From the NCBI RefSeq assembly GCF_026339955.1, contig NZ_JAPEPW010000001.1:3064501-3128500 (forward strand): 64,000 bases of DNA, read 5' to 3'. Both the position numbers and the translations under genes were made by a program. This DNA comes from Streptomyces sp. NBC_01549 (GTDB lineage: Bacteria > Actinomycetota > Actinomycetes > Streptomycetales > Streptomycetaceae). The notes below the pieces were generated by a model. That model worked only from the letters and a program-made list of their open reading frames with translations, was not told where the DNA came from and did no database searches. Positions 20,345 through 30,168 of this stretch are shown piece by piece (within the stretch, counting starts at the first letter, position 1; each line of letters begins with the position of its first letter).

Positions 20345-20832
20345 GGCGAGCCGATAGTAGGGCTCATGCGGTGGGGTAGTGCGGACGCATATGCACGCGT
20401 TGACAGGCACGTTTCTGCATGATCAAAAAGGTCATTCTACCTTTGAAACCAAGTCAGTTAAACGATCCAATGGCAGTACGTGACGCGTCGGCGCGCATGG
20501 GCCTGCCAAGTGGGTCATGTTTCGAAGAGGTCTCAACTCACCTTCACGGGTGATGCGCGCTACGGCGTGAGCCACCAGCGCACGGTCTTGACGGCGACGC
20601 GCCCCCCATTTCGTACGCCTTCGTACGAGGATGACCACGGGGTCCGTGCGGCGACGACCGCCGGTGAGTATGACGATGATCACCAGGGCGCACGAGGCCG
20701 ATCCCCGGCCCGCGGCAGGGCGTCGCGTGGTTGTCCCCAGCCCATTCGCAGCGGCGCCGAATCCTCATAAGGTGAGAAGTATTGGTAGCCGATGGTGGAC
20801 ATGAGCCAGCGGTGGTCGCGAGGAGGACTGCG
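20345..20832. other. 488-bp divergent intergenic region, no gene seen
   Basis: No coding frame stands out. An inverted repeat AAAGGT-n6-ACCTTT lies at 20427-20444, about 85 bp upstream of the LacI gene, and could be an autoregulatory operator. The AT-rich stretch at 20420-20470 suggests promoter DNA. The AGGAGG at 20821-20826 serves the aminotransferase. Confidence 0.5.
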
Positions 20833-21909
20833 GTGAGCGAGACGAGCCCCAAGCTGCGTGCCGAGCTGGAGGGTATCCCCACCTACAAGCCGGGCAAGCC
20901 CGCCGCGGCCGGCGCGGTGGCGTACAAGCTGTCTTCCAACGAGAACCCCTACCCACCGCTGCCGGGGGTGATGGAGAGTGTGACCGCGGCGGCTGGCACG
21001 TTCAACCGCTACCCGGACATGGCGTGCACGGGGCTGATGAGCGAGCTGTCGGACCGCTTCGGGGTTCCCCTCTCGCACCTGGCGACCGGCACCGGTTCGG
21101 TCGGGGTGGCCCAGCAGCTGCTGCAGGCGACCAGCGGACCCGGCGACGAGGTCATCTACGCCTGGCGGTCCTTCGAGGCGTACCCGATTATCACGCAGAT
21201 CAGCGGGGCGACCTCGGTACGGGTGCCGCTGACCTCGGACGAGGTGCACGACCTGGACGCGATGGCCGACGCGATCACCGACAGGACGCGGCTGATTTTC
21301 GTCTGCAACCCGAACAACCCGACCGGCACCGTGGTGCGCCGGGCCGAGCTGGAACGATTCCTCGACCGGGTGCCCAATGATGTCCTGGTGGTTCTGGACG
21401 AGGCGTACCGCGAGTTCATCCGGGACATCGAGGTTCCGGACGGCGTTTCGATCTACCGTGACCGGCCCAACGTCTGTGTGCTGCGAACCTTCTCCAAGGC
21501 GTACGGGCTCGCGGGCCTGAGGGTCGGCTTCGCGATCGCGCACGAGCCGGTGGCGGCGGCGCTGCGTAAGACGGCGGTGCCCTTCGGTGTGAGCCAGCTC
21601 GCGCAGGACGCGGCGGTCGCCTCGCTGCGCGCCGAGGACGAGCTGCTCGGCCGGGTCGGCTCCCTGGTGTGTGAGCGCAACCGCGTGGTCGAGGCGTTGC
21701 GCGGTCAGGGCTGGACGGTGCCCGAGACGCAGGCCAACTTCGTGTGGCTCAGGCTGGGGGAGCGCACGCTCGACTTCGCCGCCCACTGTGAGCAGGCCGG
21801 GGTCGTCGTACGGCCCTTCGCCGGGGAAGGGGTACGTGTGACGATCGGCGAGGCCGAGGCGAACGACATCTTCCTGAAGGCGGTCGACGGGTTCCGCAAG
21901 GAGCTCTGA
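20833..21909 (+). CDS. hisC: Histidinol-phosphate/aromatic aminotransferase (HisC family)
   Basis: A 358-residue class I/II PLP aminotransferase. The PLP lysine is in [15 protein letters not shown] and the Asp-Tyr pair in [11 protein letters not shown]; the NPNNPTG motif is intact. [13 protein letters not shown] at the N-terminus is typical of HisC and Pat (phenylalanine aminotransferase). The GTG start follows a perfect AGGAGG with 6-base spacing. No his genes are adjacent, so it is likely the second HisC-like/Pat enzyme acting on aromatic 2-oxo acids. The symbol is therefore tentative. Confidence 0.85.
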   Translation: MSETSPKLRAELEGIPTYKPGKPAAAGAVAYKLSSNENPYPPLPGVMESVTAAAGTFNRYPDMACTGLMSELSDRFGVPLSHLATGTGSVGVAQQLLQATSGPGDEVIYAWRSFEAYPIITQISGATSVRVPLTSDEVHDLDAMADAITDRTRLIFVCNPNNPTGTVVRRAELERFLDRVPNDVLVVLDEAYREFIRDIEVPDGVSIYRDRPNVCVLRTFSKAYGLAGLRVGFAIAHEPVAAALRKTAVPFGVSQLAQDAAVASLRAEDELLGRVGSLVCERNRVVEALRGQGWTVPETQANFVWLRLGERTLDFAAHCEQAGVVVRPFAGEGVRVTIGEAEANDIFLKAVDGFRKEL

Positions 21910-21963
21910 CGTCACACCCCAGGGGCTCGGTACCGCACGCTCCTGGGGCTCCGGTGTCTCACG

Positions 21964-22005
21964 GCCCCGGTGCCGCGGTGTCTCAGGACGCCGGAGCACC
22001 GGGGC
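21964..22005 (+). terminator. Terminator after the aminotransferase gene
   Basis: GCCCCGGTGC (21964-21973) pairs perfectly with GCACCGGGGC (21996-22005) with a 22-base loop, followed by TTTCGT. Confidence 0.7.
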
Positions 22006-22119
22006 TTTCGTCGTCGGCCCGGAGGACACCTTGGTGTGTTCGAGACCTTCCGAGGGGTTGACGCAAAAGGGGACCCCCCTTCGAAGGTCGAAAGCTGGTG
22101 CGTCATAATTGCTTGTGAA

Positions 22120-22135
22120 TGTGAACGCGTTCACA
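22120..22135. promoter_or_regulatory. Rex operator upstream of cydA
   Basis: TGTGAACGCGTTCACA is a perfect Rex-operator palindrome, 85 bp before cydA. In S. coelicolor, Rex represses the cyd operon and is released by high NADH/NAD+ under oxygen limitation. A partly overlapping TTGTGAA half-site lies just upstream. Confidence 0.93.
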
Positions 22136-22219
22136 AGCGTGTCCCGATTGTCCCGCGATGTATGTAGCAAAAGGGGCAAACTGCCGCTGTAACCACGGCG
22201 GCGTAAGGAGACTGACGAC

Positions 22220-23737
22220 GTGGAACTGGCTTTGGCACCGGAGACTCTGGCTCGGTGGCAGTTCGGCATCACCACCGTCTACCACTTCCTTTTCGTCCCT
22301 CTGACGATCTCGCTCGCCGCTCTCACGGCGATTCTGGAGACCGCCTGGGTGCGGACGGGCAAGGAGCACTACCTCAGGGCGACCAAGTTCTGGGGAAAGC
22401 TGTTCCTGATCAACATCGCCATGGGTGTCGTGACCGGCATCGTGCAGGAGTTCCAGTTCGGCATGAACTGGTCCGACTACTCGCGCTTCGTCGGTGACGT
22501 GTTCGGTGCCCCGCTGGCCTTCGAGGCCCTGATCGCCTTCTTCTTCGAGTCGACCTTCATCGGGCTGTGGATCTTCGGCTGGGACAAGCTGCCGAAGAAG
22601 GTCCACCTCGCCTGTATCTGGGTGGTCTCCATCGGCACGATCCTGTCGGCGTACTTCATCATGGCGGCCAACTCCTTCATGCAGCATCCGGTCGGCTACC
22701 GACTGGTGAAGAAGGCGGACGGCACGATGCGTGCCGAGCTGGTCGACTTCCCCAAGGTGCTCTTCCAGGAGACGGCGCTCGTCAACTTCTGGCATGTGAT
22801 CAGCGCGTCCATCCTGGTCGGCGGCGCCTTCATGACCGGCATCGCCGTCTTTCACCTGCGCAAGAAGAGGCACGTCCGCACCATGCGGATGTCGCTGCGG
22901 CTGGGACTGATCACCGCACTGGTCGGCACGATCCTCACTGTCGTCAGCGCCGACACCCTCGGCAAGGTGATGTACGAACAGCAGCCGATGAAGATGTCGG
23001 CCGCCGAGGCCCTGTGGGACTCGCAGCAGCCCGCACCCTTCTCGCTCTTCGCGTACGGCGATGTCGCCAAGGGCCACAACACCGTCGCCATCGAGATCCC
23101 CGGGATACTCTCCTTCCTCGCCAAGAACGACTTCAACGCCAAGATCCCCGGCATCAACGACATCAACAAGTCCGAGCAGGAGAAGTTCGGGCCTGGCGAC
23201 TACCGGCCCAACATTCCCACCGCCTACTGGGCGTACCGCTGGATGATCGGCTTCGGCGGGGTCTCGATGGCCCTGTGCACCGCCGGCCTCTGGCTGACCA
23301 GGCGGAAGCTGTGGCTGGCACCGGAACACTGCACCGGGGACGAGGACGTCCCGAAGCTCATGCTCACCAAGAACACCGAGCTGACGCCGAAGCTCGGCGT
23401 CTGGTGGTGGCGGCTGTCCCAGTGGACGTTGATCTTCCCGCTCATCGGTATCTCCTGGGGCTGGATCTTCACCGAGACGGGGCGTCAGCCCTGGGTGGTG
23501 TACGGCCTGTTGAGGACCCGGGACGCGGTGTCGCCCGGGGTCTCCCAGGCGGAGGTGCTGACTTCGTTGATCGTGTTCACCCTCATCTACGCGATCCTCG
23601 CCGTCATCGAGGTGAAGCTGATGCTCAAGTACGTGAAGCAGGGTCCGCCGGAGCTCACCGAGGCCGACCTCAACCCGCCCACCAAGATCGGCGGCGACCC
23701 CCATGACGCCGACAAGCCGATGGCCTTCTCCTACTAG
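22220..23737 (+). CDS. cydA: Cytochrome bd oxidase subunit I
   Basis: A 505-residue quinol oxidase subunit with about nine helices. The N-terminal WQFGITTVYHFLFVPL contains the heme-ligand His (about 22). GRQPWVVYGLLRT near 422 is the conserved CydA signature. The quinol-binding loop looks of the short type. It reduces O2 to water with high affinity under low oxygen. First gene of cydA-cydB-cydCD, with a Rex site upstream and GTAAGGAG ribosome-binding site. Confidence 0.96.
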   Translation: MELALAPETLARWQFGITTVYHFLFVPLTISLAALTAILETAWVRTGKEHYLRATKFWGKLFLINIAMGVVTGIVQEFQFGMNWSDYSRFVGDVFGAPLAFEALIAFFFESTFIGLWIFGWDKLPKKVHLACIWVVSIGTILSAYFIMAANSFMQHPVGYRLVKKADGTMRAELVDFPKVLFQETALVNFWHVISASILVGGAFMTGIAVFHLRKKRHVRTMRMSLRLGLITALVGTILTVVSADTLGKVMYEQQPMKMSAAEALWDSQQPAPFSLFAYGDVAKGHNTVAIEIPGILSFLAKNDFNAKIPGINDINKSEQEKFGPGDYRPNIPTAYWAYRWMIGFGGVSMALCTAGLWLTRRKLWLAPEHCTGDEDVPKLMLTKNTELTPKLGVWWWRLSQWTLIFPLIGISWGWIFTETGRQPWVVYGLLRTRDAVSPGVSQAEVLTSLIVFTLIYAILAVIEVKLMLKYVKQGPPELTEADLNPPTKIGGDPHDADKPMAFSY

Positions 23738-23757
23738 GCCCAGGGAGCTGCTGAGTC

Positions 23758-24765
23758 ATGGAACTCCACGACGTCTGGTTCGTCATCATCGCGGTCCTGT
23801 GGACCGGCTACTTCTTCCTTGAGGGTTTCGACTTCGGGGTCGGCGTCCTCACCAAACTGCTGGCCCGCGACCGCGCCGAGAAGCGGGTCCTCATCAACAC
23901 CATCGGACCCGTCTGGGACGGCAACGAGGTGTGGCTGCTCTCGGCGGGCGGAGCGACCTTCGCCGCCTTCCCGGAGTGGTACGCCACGCTCTTCTCCGGG
24001 TTCTATCTGCCGCTGCTGCTCATCCTGGTCTGCTTGATCGTGCGCGGGGTCGCCTTCGAGTACCGGGTGAAGCGGCCCGAGGAGAACTGGCAGCGCAACT
24101 GGGAGGCGGCGATCTTCTGGACCTCGCTCATCCCCGCGTTCATGTGGGGCGTGGCCTTCGGCAACATCGTGCACGGAGTGAAGATCGACAAGCACTTGGA
24201 GTACGTGGGCAACTTCGGTGACCTGCTCAACCCGTACGCGCTCCTGGGCGGCCTGGTCACGCTGACGCTGTTCACCTTCCACGGGACCGTGTTCGTGGGG
24301 CTCAAGACCGTCGGGGGCATCCGGGAGCGGGCGCGCAAGCTGTCGCTCGGGGTCGGGCTGGTGACCGCCGTGCTGGCGCTCGTCTTCCTGATCTGGACCC
24401 AGGCCGACAACGGCGACGCGAAGTCCCTGGTCGCGTTGGTCGTGGCCGTGGTCGCCCTCTTCGCGGCCATCGCGGTGGCCCAGACGGGGCGCGAGGGCTG
24501 GGCGTTTGCACTGTCGGGGCTCACCATCGTGGCGGCCGTCGCGATGCTCTTCCTCACGCTCTTCCCGAACGTCATGCCGTCCTCGCTCAACGCGGACTGG
24601 AGCCTGACGGTCACCAACGCCTCGTCGTCCCCGTACACCCTGAGGATCATGACCTGGTGCGCGGGAATCGCCACACCGATGGTCATGCTCTACCAGTCGT
24701 GGACGTACTGGGTGTTCCGCAAGCGGATCGGTACGCATCACATCGCCGCCGATGTCGCTCACTGA
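23758..24765 (+). CDS. cydB: Cytochrome bd oxidase subunit II
   Basis: A 335-residue membrane protein with eight or nine helices. The start MELHDVWFVIIAVLWTGYFFLEGFDFGVG carries the conserved Trp/Glu-Gly-Phe-Asp-Phe-Gly motif. TIGPVWDGNEVWLL near residue 50 is diagnostic of CydB. It pairs with CydA and stabilises its hemes. It starts 20 bp after cydA, so the two are cotranscribed. Confidence 0.96.
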   Translation: MELHDVWFVIIAVLWTGYFFLEGFDFGVGVLTKLLARDRAEKRVLINTIGPVWDGNEVWLLSAGGATFAAFPEWYATLFSGFYLPLLLILVCLIVRGVAFEYRVKRPEENWQRNWEAAIFWTSLIPAFMWGVAFGNIVHGVKIDKHLEYVGNFGDLLNPYALLGGLVTLTLFTFHGTVFVGLKTVGGIRERARKLSLGVGLVTAVLALVFLIWTQADNGDAKSLVALVVAVVALFAAIAVAQTGREGWAFALSGLTIVAAVAMLFLTLFPNVMPSSLNADWSLTVTNASSSPYTLRIMTWCAGIATPMVMLYQSWTYWVFRKRIGTHHIAADVAH

Positions 24766-24820
24766 GTCCGGCCGTATGGGATGAATCCGGCCTCATGGAC
24801 CAAGTCGGATCCAATGGCAT

Positions 24821-24834
24821 GTTTCACGTGAAAC
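24821..24834. promoter_or_regulatory. parS site (perfect, within a 24-bp palindrome)
   Basis: GTTTCACGTGAAAC sits in the centre of a perfect 24-bp palindrome at 24816-24839, between cydB and cydCD. Confidence 0.95.
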
Positions 24835-24854
24835 ATGCCGGATGAGTCAAGGGT

Positions 24855-27800
24855 GTGTTTCACGTGAAACCAATCGATCCGCGTCTGCTGCGGTACGCCC
24901 GTGCCACTCGCTTCTTCCTCATGGCGGTCGTGGGGCTGGGCGCGGCCGGAGCGGCGCTGGTCATTGCCCAAGCGATGCTCATCGCCGAAGTCGTCGTCGG
25001 CGCCTTCCAGCACGGTCACCCGGCCTCCGAACTCCGGACCCCGCTGGTCCTGTTGGTCGCGGTCGCGATCGGGCGGGCGATGGTCGCCTGGCTCACCGAG
25101 CTCGCCGCGCACCGGGCGAGCGCGGCGGTCAAGTCTGAGCTGCGGGGGCGGTTGCTGGAGCGGGCCGCCGCGCTCGGTCCCGGGTGGTTGAGCGGGCAGC
25201 GGACCGGGTCGCTGGTCGCCCTCACCACGCGGGGAGTGGATGCGCTCGACGACTACTTCTCGCGCTATCTCCCCCAGTTGGGGCTCGCGGTCGTGGTGCC
25301 CGTGGCGGTGCTCGCGCGGATCGTCACCGAGGACTGGGTGTCGGCGGCGATCATCGTCGTCACCCTGCCGCTCATCCCCGTTTTCATGGCGCTGATCGGC
25401 TGGGCGACCCGGTCTCAGATGGACCGTCAGTGGCGGCTGCTGTCCCGGCTTTCGGGGCACTTCCTGGATGTGGTCGCCGGGTTGCCCACGCTCAAGGTCT
25501 TCGGGCGGGCGAAGGCGCAGGCCGAGTCGATCCGGCGGATCACCGGCGAGTACCGCCAGGCGACCATGCGGACGCTGCGGATCGCCTTCCTGTCGTCCTT
25601 CGCGTTGGAACTGCTCGCCACGATCTCGGTCGCCCTGGTCGCGGTGACCATCGGGATGCGGCTCGTCCACGGCGACATGGATCTGTACGTCGGGCTCGTC
25701 ATCCTCGTCCTCGCCCCCGAGGCGTATCTGCCGCTGCGGCAGGTGGGGGCGCAGTACCACGCCGCCGCCGAGGGGCTCGCGGCGGCGGAGGAGATCTTCT
25801 CGGTGCTGGAGACCCCGGTGCCGGCCACCGGCTCGCTCGTCGCGCCGGAGGGGGAGATCCGCTTCGAGGGAGTGACGGTCCGGTATCCGGGGCGCTCCGG
25901 GGACGCGGTCTCCGATGTCTCCTTCACGGTCGAGCCCGGTGAGACGGTTGCCCTCGTCGGACCGAGCGGCGTGGGCAAGTCGACGCTGCTGAACGTACTG
26001 CTGGGGTTCGTGGCGCCCACCGCCGGACGGGTGCGGATCGGGGGAGTCGATCTCGCTGAGGCCGATGTGGAGGAATGGCGGTCCCGGGTGGCCTGGGTGC
26101 CCCAGCGGCCGCACCTCTACGCCGGCTCGATCGCCGAGAACGTACGGCTCGCCCGGCCCGACGCCGACGACACGGCGGTGCGGCGGGCGCTGCGTGACGC
26201 GGGGGCGCTGGAGTTCGTGGACGCGTTGCCCGACGGGGTCCGGACGGTCCTCGGCGAGGACGGCAGCGGCCTGTCCGCCGGGCAGCGCCAACGTCTCGCG
26301 CTGGCCCGGGCCTTTCTCGCGGACCGGCCCGTGCTGCTCCTCGACGAGCCGACGGCTTCGCTGGACGGGGCGACGGAGGCGGAGGTCGTGGCGGCGGTGC
26401 GCAGGCTCGCCGTCGGCCGGACGGTGCTGCTGGTGGTGCACCGGCCCGCGCTGCTGGAGGTGGCGGACCGGGTGGTGCGGCTCGAGGCCGGAGCGCCGGT
26501 CGTCGCGGCCGGTTCCGTCCACCGCGAGGGTACGAAGGAGCTCCGGCCGGTCGCCGAGCCGGAGGGCGTGCCCGCCCCCGCTGTGGAAGAGGCCTCCGCG
26601 GCCCCTCGGCGGCGCGGAGGCGTGCTCGCCCGGGTCCGCGCGATGGCCGGCCCCCGGAGCGGCCGTTTCGCGCTCGCCCTCCTTCTCGGGAGCCTCGCCC
26701 TCGGAAGTGCCGTCGGGCTGATGGCCACCTCGGGGTGGCTGATCTCGCGGGCGTCGCAGCAGCCGCCGGTGATGTATCTGATGCTGGCCGTGACGGCCAC
26801 GCGGGCGTTCGGGATCGGCCGGGCCGTCTTCCGGTACGCGGAGCGGCTCGTGTCGCACGACGCGGTGCTGCGGATGCTGGCCGACACCCGGGTCGCCGTC
26901 TACCGGCGCCTTGAGCGCCTGGCCCCCGCCGGACTGCGGACGACGCGGCGGGGCGATCTGCTGTCGCGGCTCGTGGCCGACGTGGACGCCCTCCAGGACT
27001 ACTGGCTGCGGTGGCTGCTGCCGGCCGGCGCGGCACTCCTCGTGTCCGCAGCCTCCGTCGGCTTCACCGCCTGGCTGCTCCCCGAGGCCGGGGCCGCCCT
27101 CGCCGCCGGATTGCTGGCGGCCGGGGTCGGCGTCCCGCTCCTGACCGGCGCCGTGGCGCGCCGGGCGGAGCACCGGCTGTCCCCCGCCCGCGGCGCCCTG
27201 GCGACCCAGGTGGCCGACCTCCTCACCGGGACGGCCGAGCTGACGGTCACGGGCGCGCTGCCCGCCCGTACGGCCGAGGCGCGGCGGGCCGACACCGTGC
27301 TGACCCGCATCGCTTCCCGGGCCGCCACCGCGACCGCGCTCGGCGACGGGCTCACCGCGCTGACAACCGGACTGACCGTCGCGGCGGCCGCCCTCGTGGG
27401 CGCCCAGGCCGTCGCCGACGGGCGACTGAGCGGCGTGGCGATGGCCGTGGTCGTTCTCACCCCGCTGGCGGCGTTCGAGGCCGTCCTGGGGCTGCCGCTC
27501 GCCGCCCAGTACCGGCAGCGGGTGCGCAGGAGCGCGGAGCGTGTGTACGAGGTGCTGGACGCCCCCGATCCCGTACGCGAACCGGAGGTGCCGCAGTCGG
27601 CGCCCGCGTCGCCGTTCCCGCTGCGTGTGCGGGGGCTCAGGGCACGCCATGCCGGACAGGACCGGGACGCGCTCGCCGGCCTCGACCTGACCCTCGAACA
27701 GGGCCGCAGGATCGCCGTCGTCGGCCCCTCCGGCGCCGGCAAGACCACGCTCGCACAGGTGCTGCTTCGGTTCCTGGACGCGGAGGCGGGGACGTACACG

Positions 27801-28370
27801 CTGGGTGGCACGGACGCGTACGGGTTGGACGGCGACGACGTGCGCCGACTGGTCGGGCTCTGCGCCCAGGACGCGCACCTCTTCGACAGCACGGTGCGTG
27901 AGAACCTGCTGCTGGCCCGGAGGGAGGCCACCGAGGCCGAACTGCGCGACGCGCTCGCGCGGGCCCGGCTCCTGGAGTGGGCGGACGGACTGCCCGACGG
28001 GCTCGACACGCTGATCGGTGAGCACGGGGCGCGGCTGTCCGGTGGCCAGCGCCAGCGGCTGGCGCTCGCCCGCGCGCTGCTGGCCGACTTCCCCGTGCTC
28101 GTTCTCGACGAGCCCGCGGAACACCTCGACCTGCCGACGGCGGACGCGCTCACCGCGGACCTGCTGGCGGCGACCGAGGGCCGTACGACGCTGCTGATCA
28201 CGCATCGGCTGGCCGGTCTGGCGGCGGTGGACGAGGTGATCGTGCTGGCGGCGGGCCGGGTGGCGCAGCGGGGCGCGTACGCCGAGTTGTCCGTGGTGGA
28301 GGGACCGCTGCGGGAGATGCTGGAGCGGGAGGCCGCGGGGGATCTGCTGGTCGGGGCGGCGGCGCGCTAG
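24855..28370 (+). CDS. cydCD: CydD-CydC fused thiol ABC exporter
   Basis: A 1171-residue fusion of two ABC half-transporters. Half 1 (CydD-like): six helices in about 1-310, Walker A GPSGVGKST near 368, signature LSAGQ near 472. Half 2 (CydC-like): helices about 600-900, Walker A GPSGAGKTT near 957, signature LSGGQ near 1061. It exports thiols (cysteine/glutathione in other bacteria), needed for cytochrome bd assembly. In Streptomyces the two proteins are usually fused, as here. The GTG start overlaps a parS palindrome, so the protein begins with the residues parS encodes (MFHVK). Confidence 0.95.
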   Translation: MFHVKPIDPRLLRYARATRFFLMAVVGLGAAGAALVIAQAMLIAEVVVGAFQHGHPASELRTPLVLLVAVAIGRAMVAWLTELAAHRASAAVKSELRGRLLERAAALGPGWLSGQRTGSLVALTTRGVDALDDYFSRYLPQLGLAVVVPVAVLARIVTEDWVSAAIIVVTLPLIPVFMALIGWATRSQMDRQWRLLSRLSGHFLDVVAGLPTLKVFGRAKAQAESIRRITGEYRQATMRTLRIAFLSSFALELLATISVALVAVTIGMRLVHGDMDLYVGLVILVLAPEAYLPLRQVGAQYHAAAEGLAAAEEIFSVLETPVPATGSLVAPEGEIRFEGVTVRYPGRSGDAVSDVSFTVEPGETVALVGPSGVGKSTLLNVLLGFVAPTAGRVRIGGVDLAEADVEEWRSRVAWVPQRPHLYAGSIAENVRLARPDADDTAVRRALRDAGALEFVDALPDGVRTVLGEDGSGLSAGQRQRLALARAFLADRPVLLLDEPTASLDGATEAEVVAAVRRLAVGRTVLLVVHRPALLEVADRVVRLEAGAPVVAAGSVHREGTKELRPVAEPEGVPAPAVEEASAAPRRRGGVLARVRAMAGPRSGRFALALLLGSLALGSAVGLMATSGWLISRASQQPPVMYLMLAVTATRAFGIGRAVFRYAERLVSHDAVLRMLADTRVAVYRRLERLAPAGLRTTRRGDLLSRLVADVDALQDYWLRWLLPAGAALLVSAASVGFTAWLLPEAGAALAAGLLAAGVGVPLLTGAVARRAEHRLSPARGALATQVADLLTGTAELTVTGALPARTAEARRADTVLTRIASRAATATALGDGLTALTTGLTVAAAALVGAQAVADGRLSGVAMAVVVLTPLAAFEAVLGLPLAAQYRQRVRRSAERVYEVLDAPDPVREPEVPQSAPASPFPLRVRGLRARHAGQDRDALAGLDLTLEQGRRIAVVGPSGAGKTTLAQVLLRFLDAEAGTYTLGGTDAYGLDGDDVRRLVGLCAQDAHLFDSTVRENLLLARREATEAELRDALARARLLEWADGLPDGLDTLIGEHGARLSGGQRQRLALARALLADFPVLVLDEPAEHLDLPTADALTADLLAATEGRTTLLITHRLAGLAAVDEVIVLAAGRVAQRGAYAELSVVEGPLREMLEREAAGDLLVGAAAR
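24857..24870. promoter_or_regulatory. parS site (perfect) overlapping the cydCD start codon
   Basis: GTTTCACGTGAAAC, 36 bp from the previous parS. It begins on the last base of the GTG start codon of cydCD. Confidence 0.93.
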
Positions 28371-28401
28371 AACTTCCCAGGGGACGCTCCCCGGGGCACG
28401 C

Positions 28402-28437
28402 TCCGACTTTCCAGGTCAATCCGACTTTTCAGGTCAA
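28402..28437. repeat. Tandem 18-bp direct repeat upstream of the sensor kinase
   Basis: TCCGACTTTCCAGGTCAA (28402-28419) is immediately repeated as TCCGACTTTTCAGGTCAA (28420-28437), 17 of 18 identical, 23 bp before the kinase start. It could bind a regulator as a direct-repeat site. Confidence 0.85.
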
Positions 28438-28460
28438 AGGGTCCTGGCTACTCTCGACGC

Positions 28461-30143
28461 ATGTCGGTGGTTCCCGCCTCCCCCTGCCCGGACGGCGGCC
28501 CGGACGTGCCGCGGCTGCTGGAGGCGGTGCGGTCGATCGGGTCGGGACTGGAGCTGCACTCGACGCTGGACCGGATCTGCGAGAAGGCGGCCGAGCTGGC
28601 GGACGCGCGCTACGCCGCCATCGGGGTCGCGGCGGAAGACGGAGAGGGACTCGCGGACTTCGTCTTCCACGGCGTCGACGAGGAGACCGCCCGGCGGATC
28701 GGGCAGCTGCCCGACGGACGCAAGGGGCTGCTCGGGGCGCTCATTCACGACCCGACGCCGGTACGGCTCGCGCAGCTCGACGAGGACGCGCGCTCGTGCG
28801 GATTCCCCGAGCACCATCCGGCGATGCGCAGCTTCCTGGGGGTCCCGATCCGGGTGCGGGGGGAGATCTTCGGGAATCTGTACCTGGCGGAGAAACGGGG
28901 CGGCGGCCCGTTCGGCGACGACGACCTCGACATGGTCCGTGTGCTGGCCGCGGAGGCGGGTATCGCGATCGGCAACGCCCGGCTGTACGAGGCTGCCCAG
29001 CAGCGCGAGCGTTGGATCGACGGGTCGGTGGCCGTGACCCGGGCACTCCTGTCGGCCGACGATGCCGAGGACGCTCTCCAGGTCGTCGCCGAACAGGCCC
29101 GGGGGCTCTCCGGCTCAGCCGCCGGAATCGTGCTGCTGCCCGCCGCGGAGGGCGGCCTGGAGATCAGCGCGGTCGCCATGGACCGCCCGTCCAAGGTGCT
29201 CGGAGCCGTCGTCCCGCCGGAGAGCGAACTGGTCGCCGAACTCCTCGCCGGAGAGGCCGTGTTCGTCGACGACGCGGCCACCGATCCGCGTATGCCCGCC
29301 GACTTCGCCCACGAGTACGGGCCGACCATGATGCTTCCCCTGCAGAGCGGCGGCCGCCTCCTGGGAGCCCTCGTCACCTCACGGGAACGGGGCGGGCGTC
29401 CTTTCGCCGAGGCCGAGCGTACCCTCGCCGCGCACTTCGCCTCGCAGGCCGCGCTCGCGCTGATGATGGCCGAGGCGCAGCGCGACCGGGAGCGGCTCGC
29501 GGTCTATGAGGACCGTGACCGCATCGCCCGTGACCTGCACGACCTCGTCATCCAGAGGCTGTTCGCCACCGGGATGATGTTGGAGAGCGCGCAGCGCAAC
29601 TCCCCCGTGCCCGAGGTGCGGGAGGGTGTCGAAAAGGCGGTCGCCGAGCTCGACGTCACCATCCAGGAGATCCGCACCGCCGTCTTCGCACTCCAACGGG
29701 GCCCTGCCGAAGTGCCATCCGGGCTGCGCACCCGGGTGCTGCGCGAGATCAACATGGCCGCCGTGCCGCTCGGGTTCAAGCCCGCGCACCGCTTTGTCGG
29801 GCCCGTCGACGCGGCGGTCGGCGAACCCACGGGCAAGAACCTCATCGCGGCCCTGCGGGAGGCCCTCTCCAACGCCTTCCGGCATGCCGGTGCCTCCCGC
29901 ATCGACGTCGTCGTCGACACGACCGTCGTCCTGCCGGACGGGCGGCAGGGCGTCCGGCTGACCGTCGCGGACGACGGCGTCGGCATCCCCGAGGGCGGTC
30001 GGCGCAGCGGTCTGCGGAACCTCAGGCGGCGCGCCGAGTCCCTGGGCGGCGACAGCTGGTACGGGCCGGGGCTCGGAGGGGACGGTGCCGGTACGACGGT
30101 GGTGTGGCAGGCGCCGTACGCTCCGCGGGCGGGGCCGCTCTAG
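28461..30143 (+). CDS. Cytoplasmic sensor histidine kinase with two GAF domains
   Basis: A 560-residue kinase of the DevS/DosS type. Two GAF domains lie at about 20-180 and 190-340. The HisKA_3 dimerisation helix follows, with phospho-His in IARDLHDLVIQ near 358, and the HATPase domain with N box REALSNAFRHAG near 466 and DDGVGIP. No transmembrane segment is present, so it senses cytoplasmic or diffusible signals such as gas or redox through GAF. No response regulator gene is adjacent, an orphan arrangement. It follows the cyd operon, which makes an oxygen/redox role plausible but unproven. Confidence 0.9.
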   Translation: MSVVPASPCPDGGPDVPRLLEAVRSIGSGLELHSTLDRICEKAAELADARYAAIGVAAEDGEGLADFVFHGVDEETARRIGQLPDGRKGLLGALIHDPTPVRLAQLDEDARSCGFPEHHPAMRSFLGVPIRVRGEIFGNLYLAEKRGGGPFGDDDLDMVRVLAAEAGIAIGNARLYEAAQQRERWIDGSVAVTRALLSADDAEDALQVVAEQARGLSGSAAGIVLLPAAEGGLEISAVAMDRPSKVLGAVVPPESELVAELLAGEAVFVDDAATDPRMPADFAHEYGPTMMLPLQSGGRLLGALVTSRERGGRPFAEAERTLAAHFASQAALALMMAEAQRDRERLAVYEDRDRIARDLHDLVIQRLFATGMMLESAQRNSPVPEVREGVEKAVAELDVTIQEIRTAVFALQRGPAEVPSGLRTRVLREINMAAVPLGFKPAHRFVGPVDAAVGEPTGKNLIAALREALSNAFRHAGASRIDVVVDTTVVLPDGRQGVRLTVADDGVGIPEGGRRSGLRNLRRRAESLGGDSWYGPGLGGDGAGTTVVWQAPYAPRAGPL

Positions 30144-30168
30144 TCGGTCCTCCCCGGCCGACGCGTTC

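Noticed and set aside
20544-20882. 112-codon minus-strand frame in the LacI-aminotransferase gap
   Set aside because: It overlaps the aminotransferase start and has no family-like sequence or ribosome-binding site.
24759-28205. 1148-codon open frame antisense to cydCD
   Set aside because: Same cause. Composition is dominated by Gln/Arg/Gly/Asp from reversed codons, and the forward gene has two full ABC modules.
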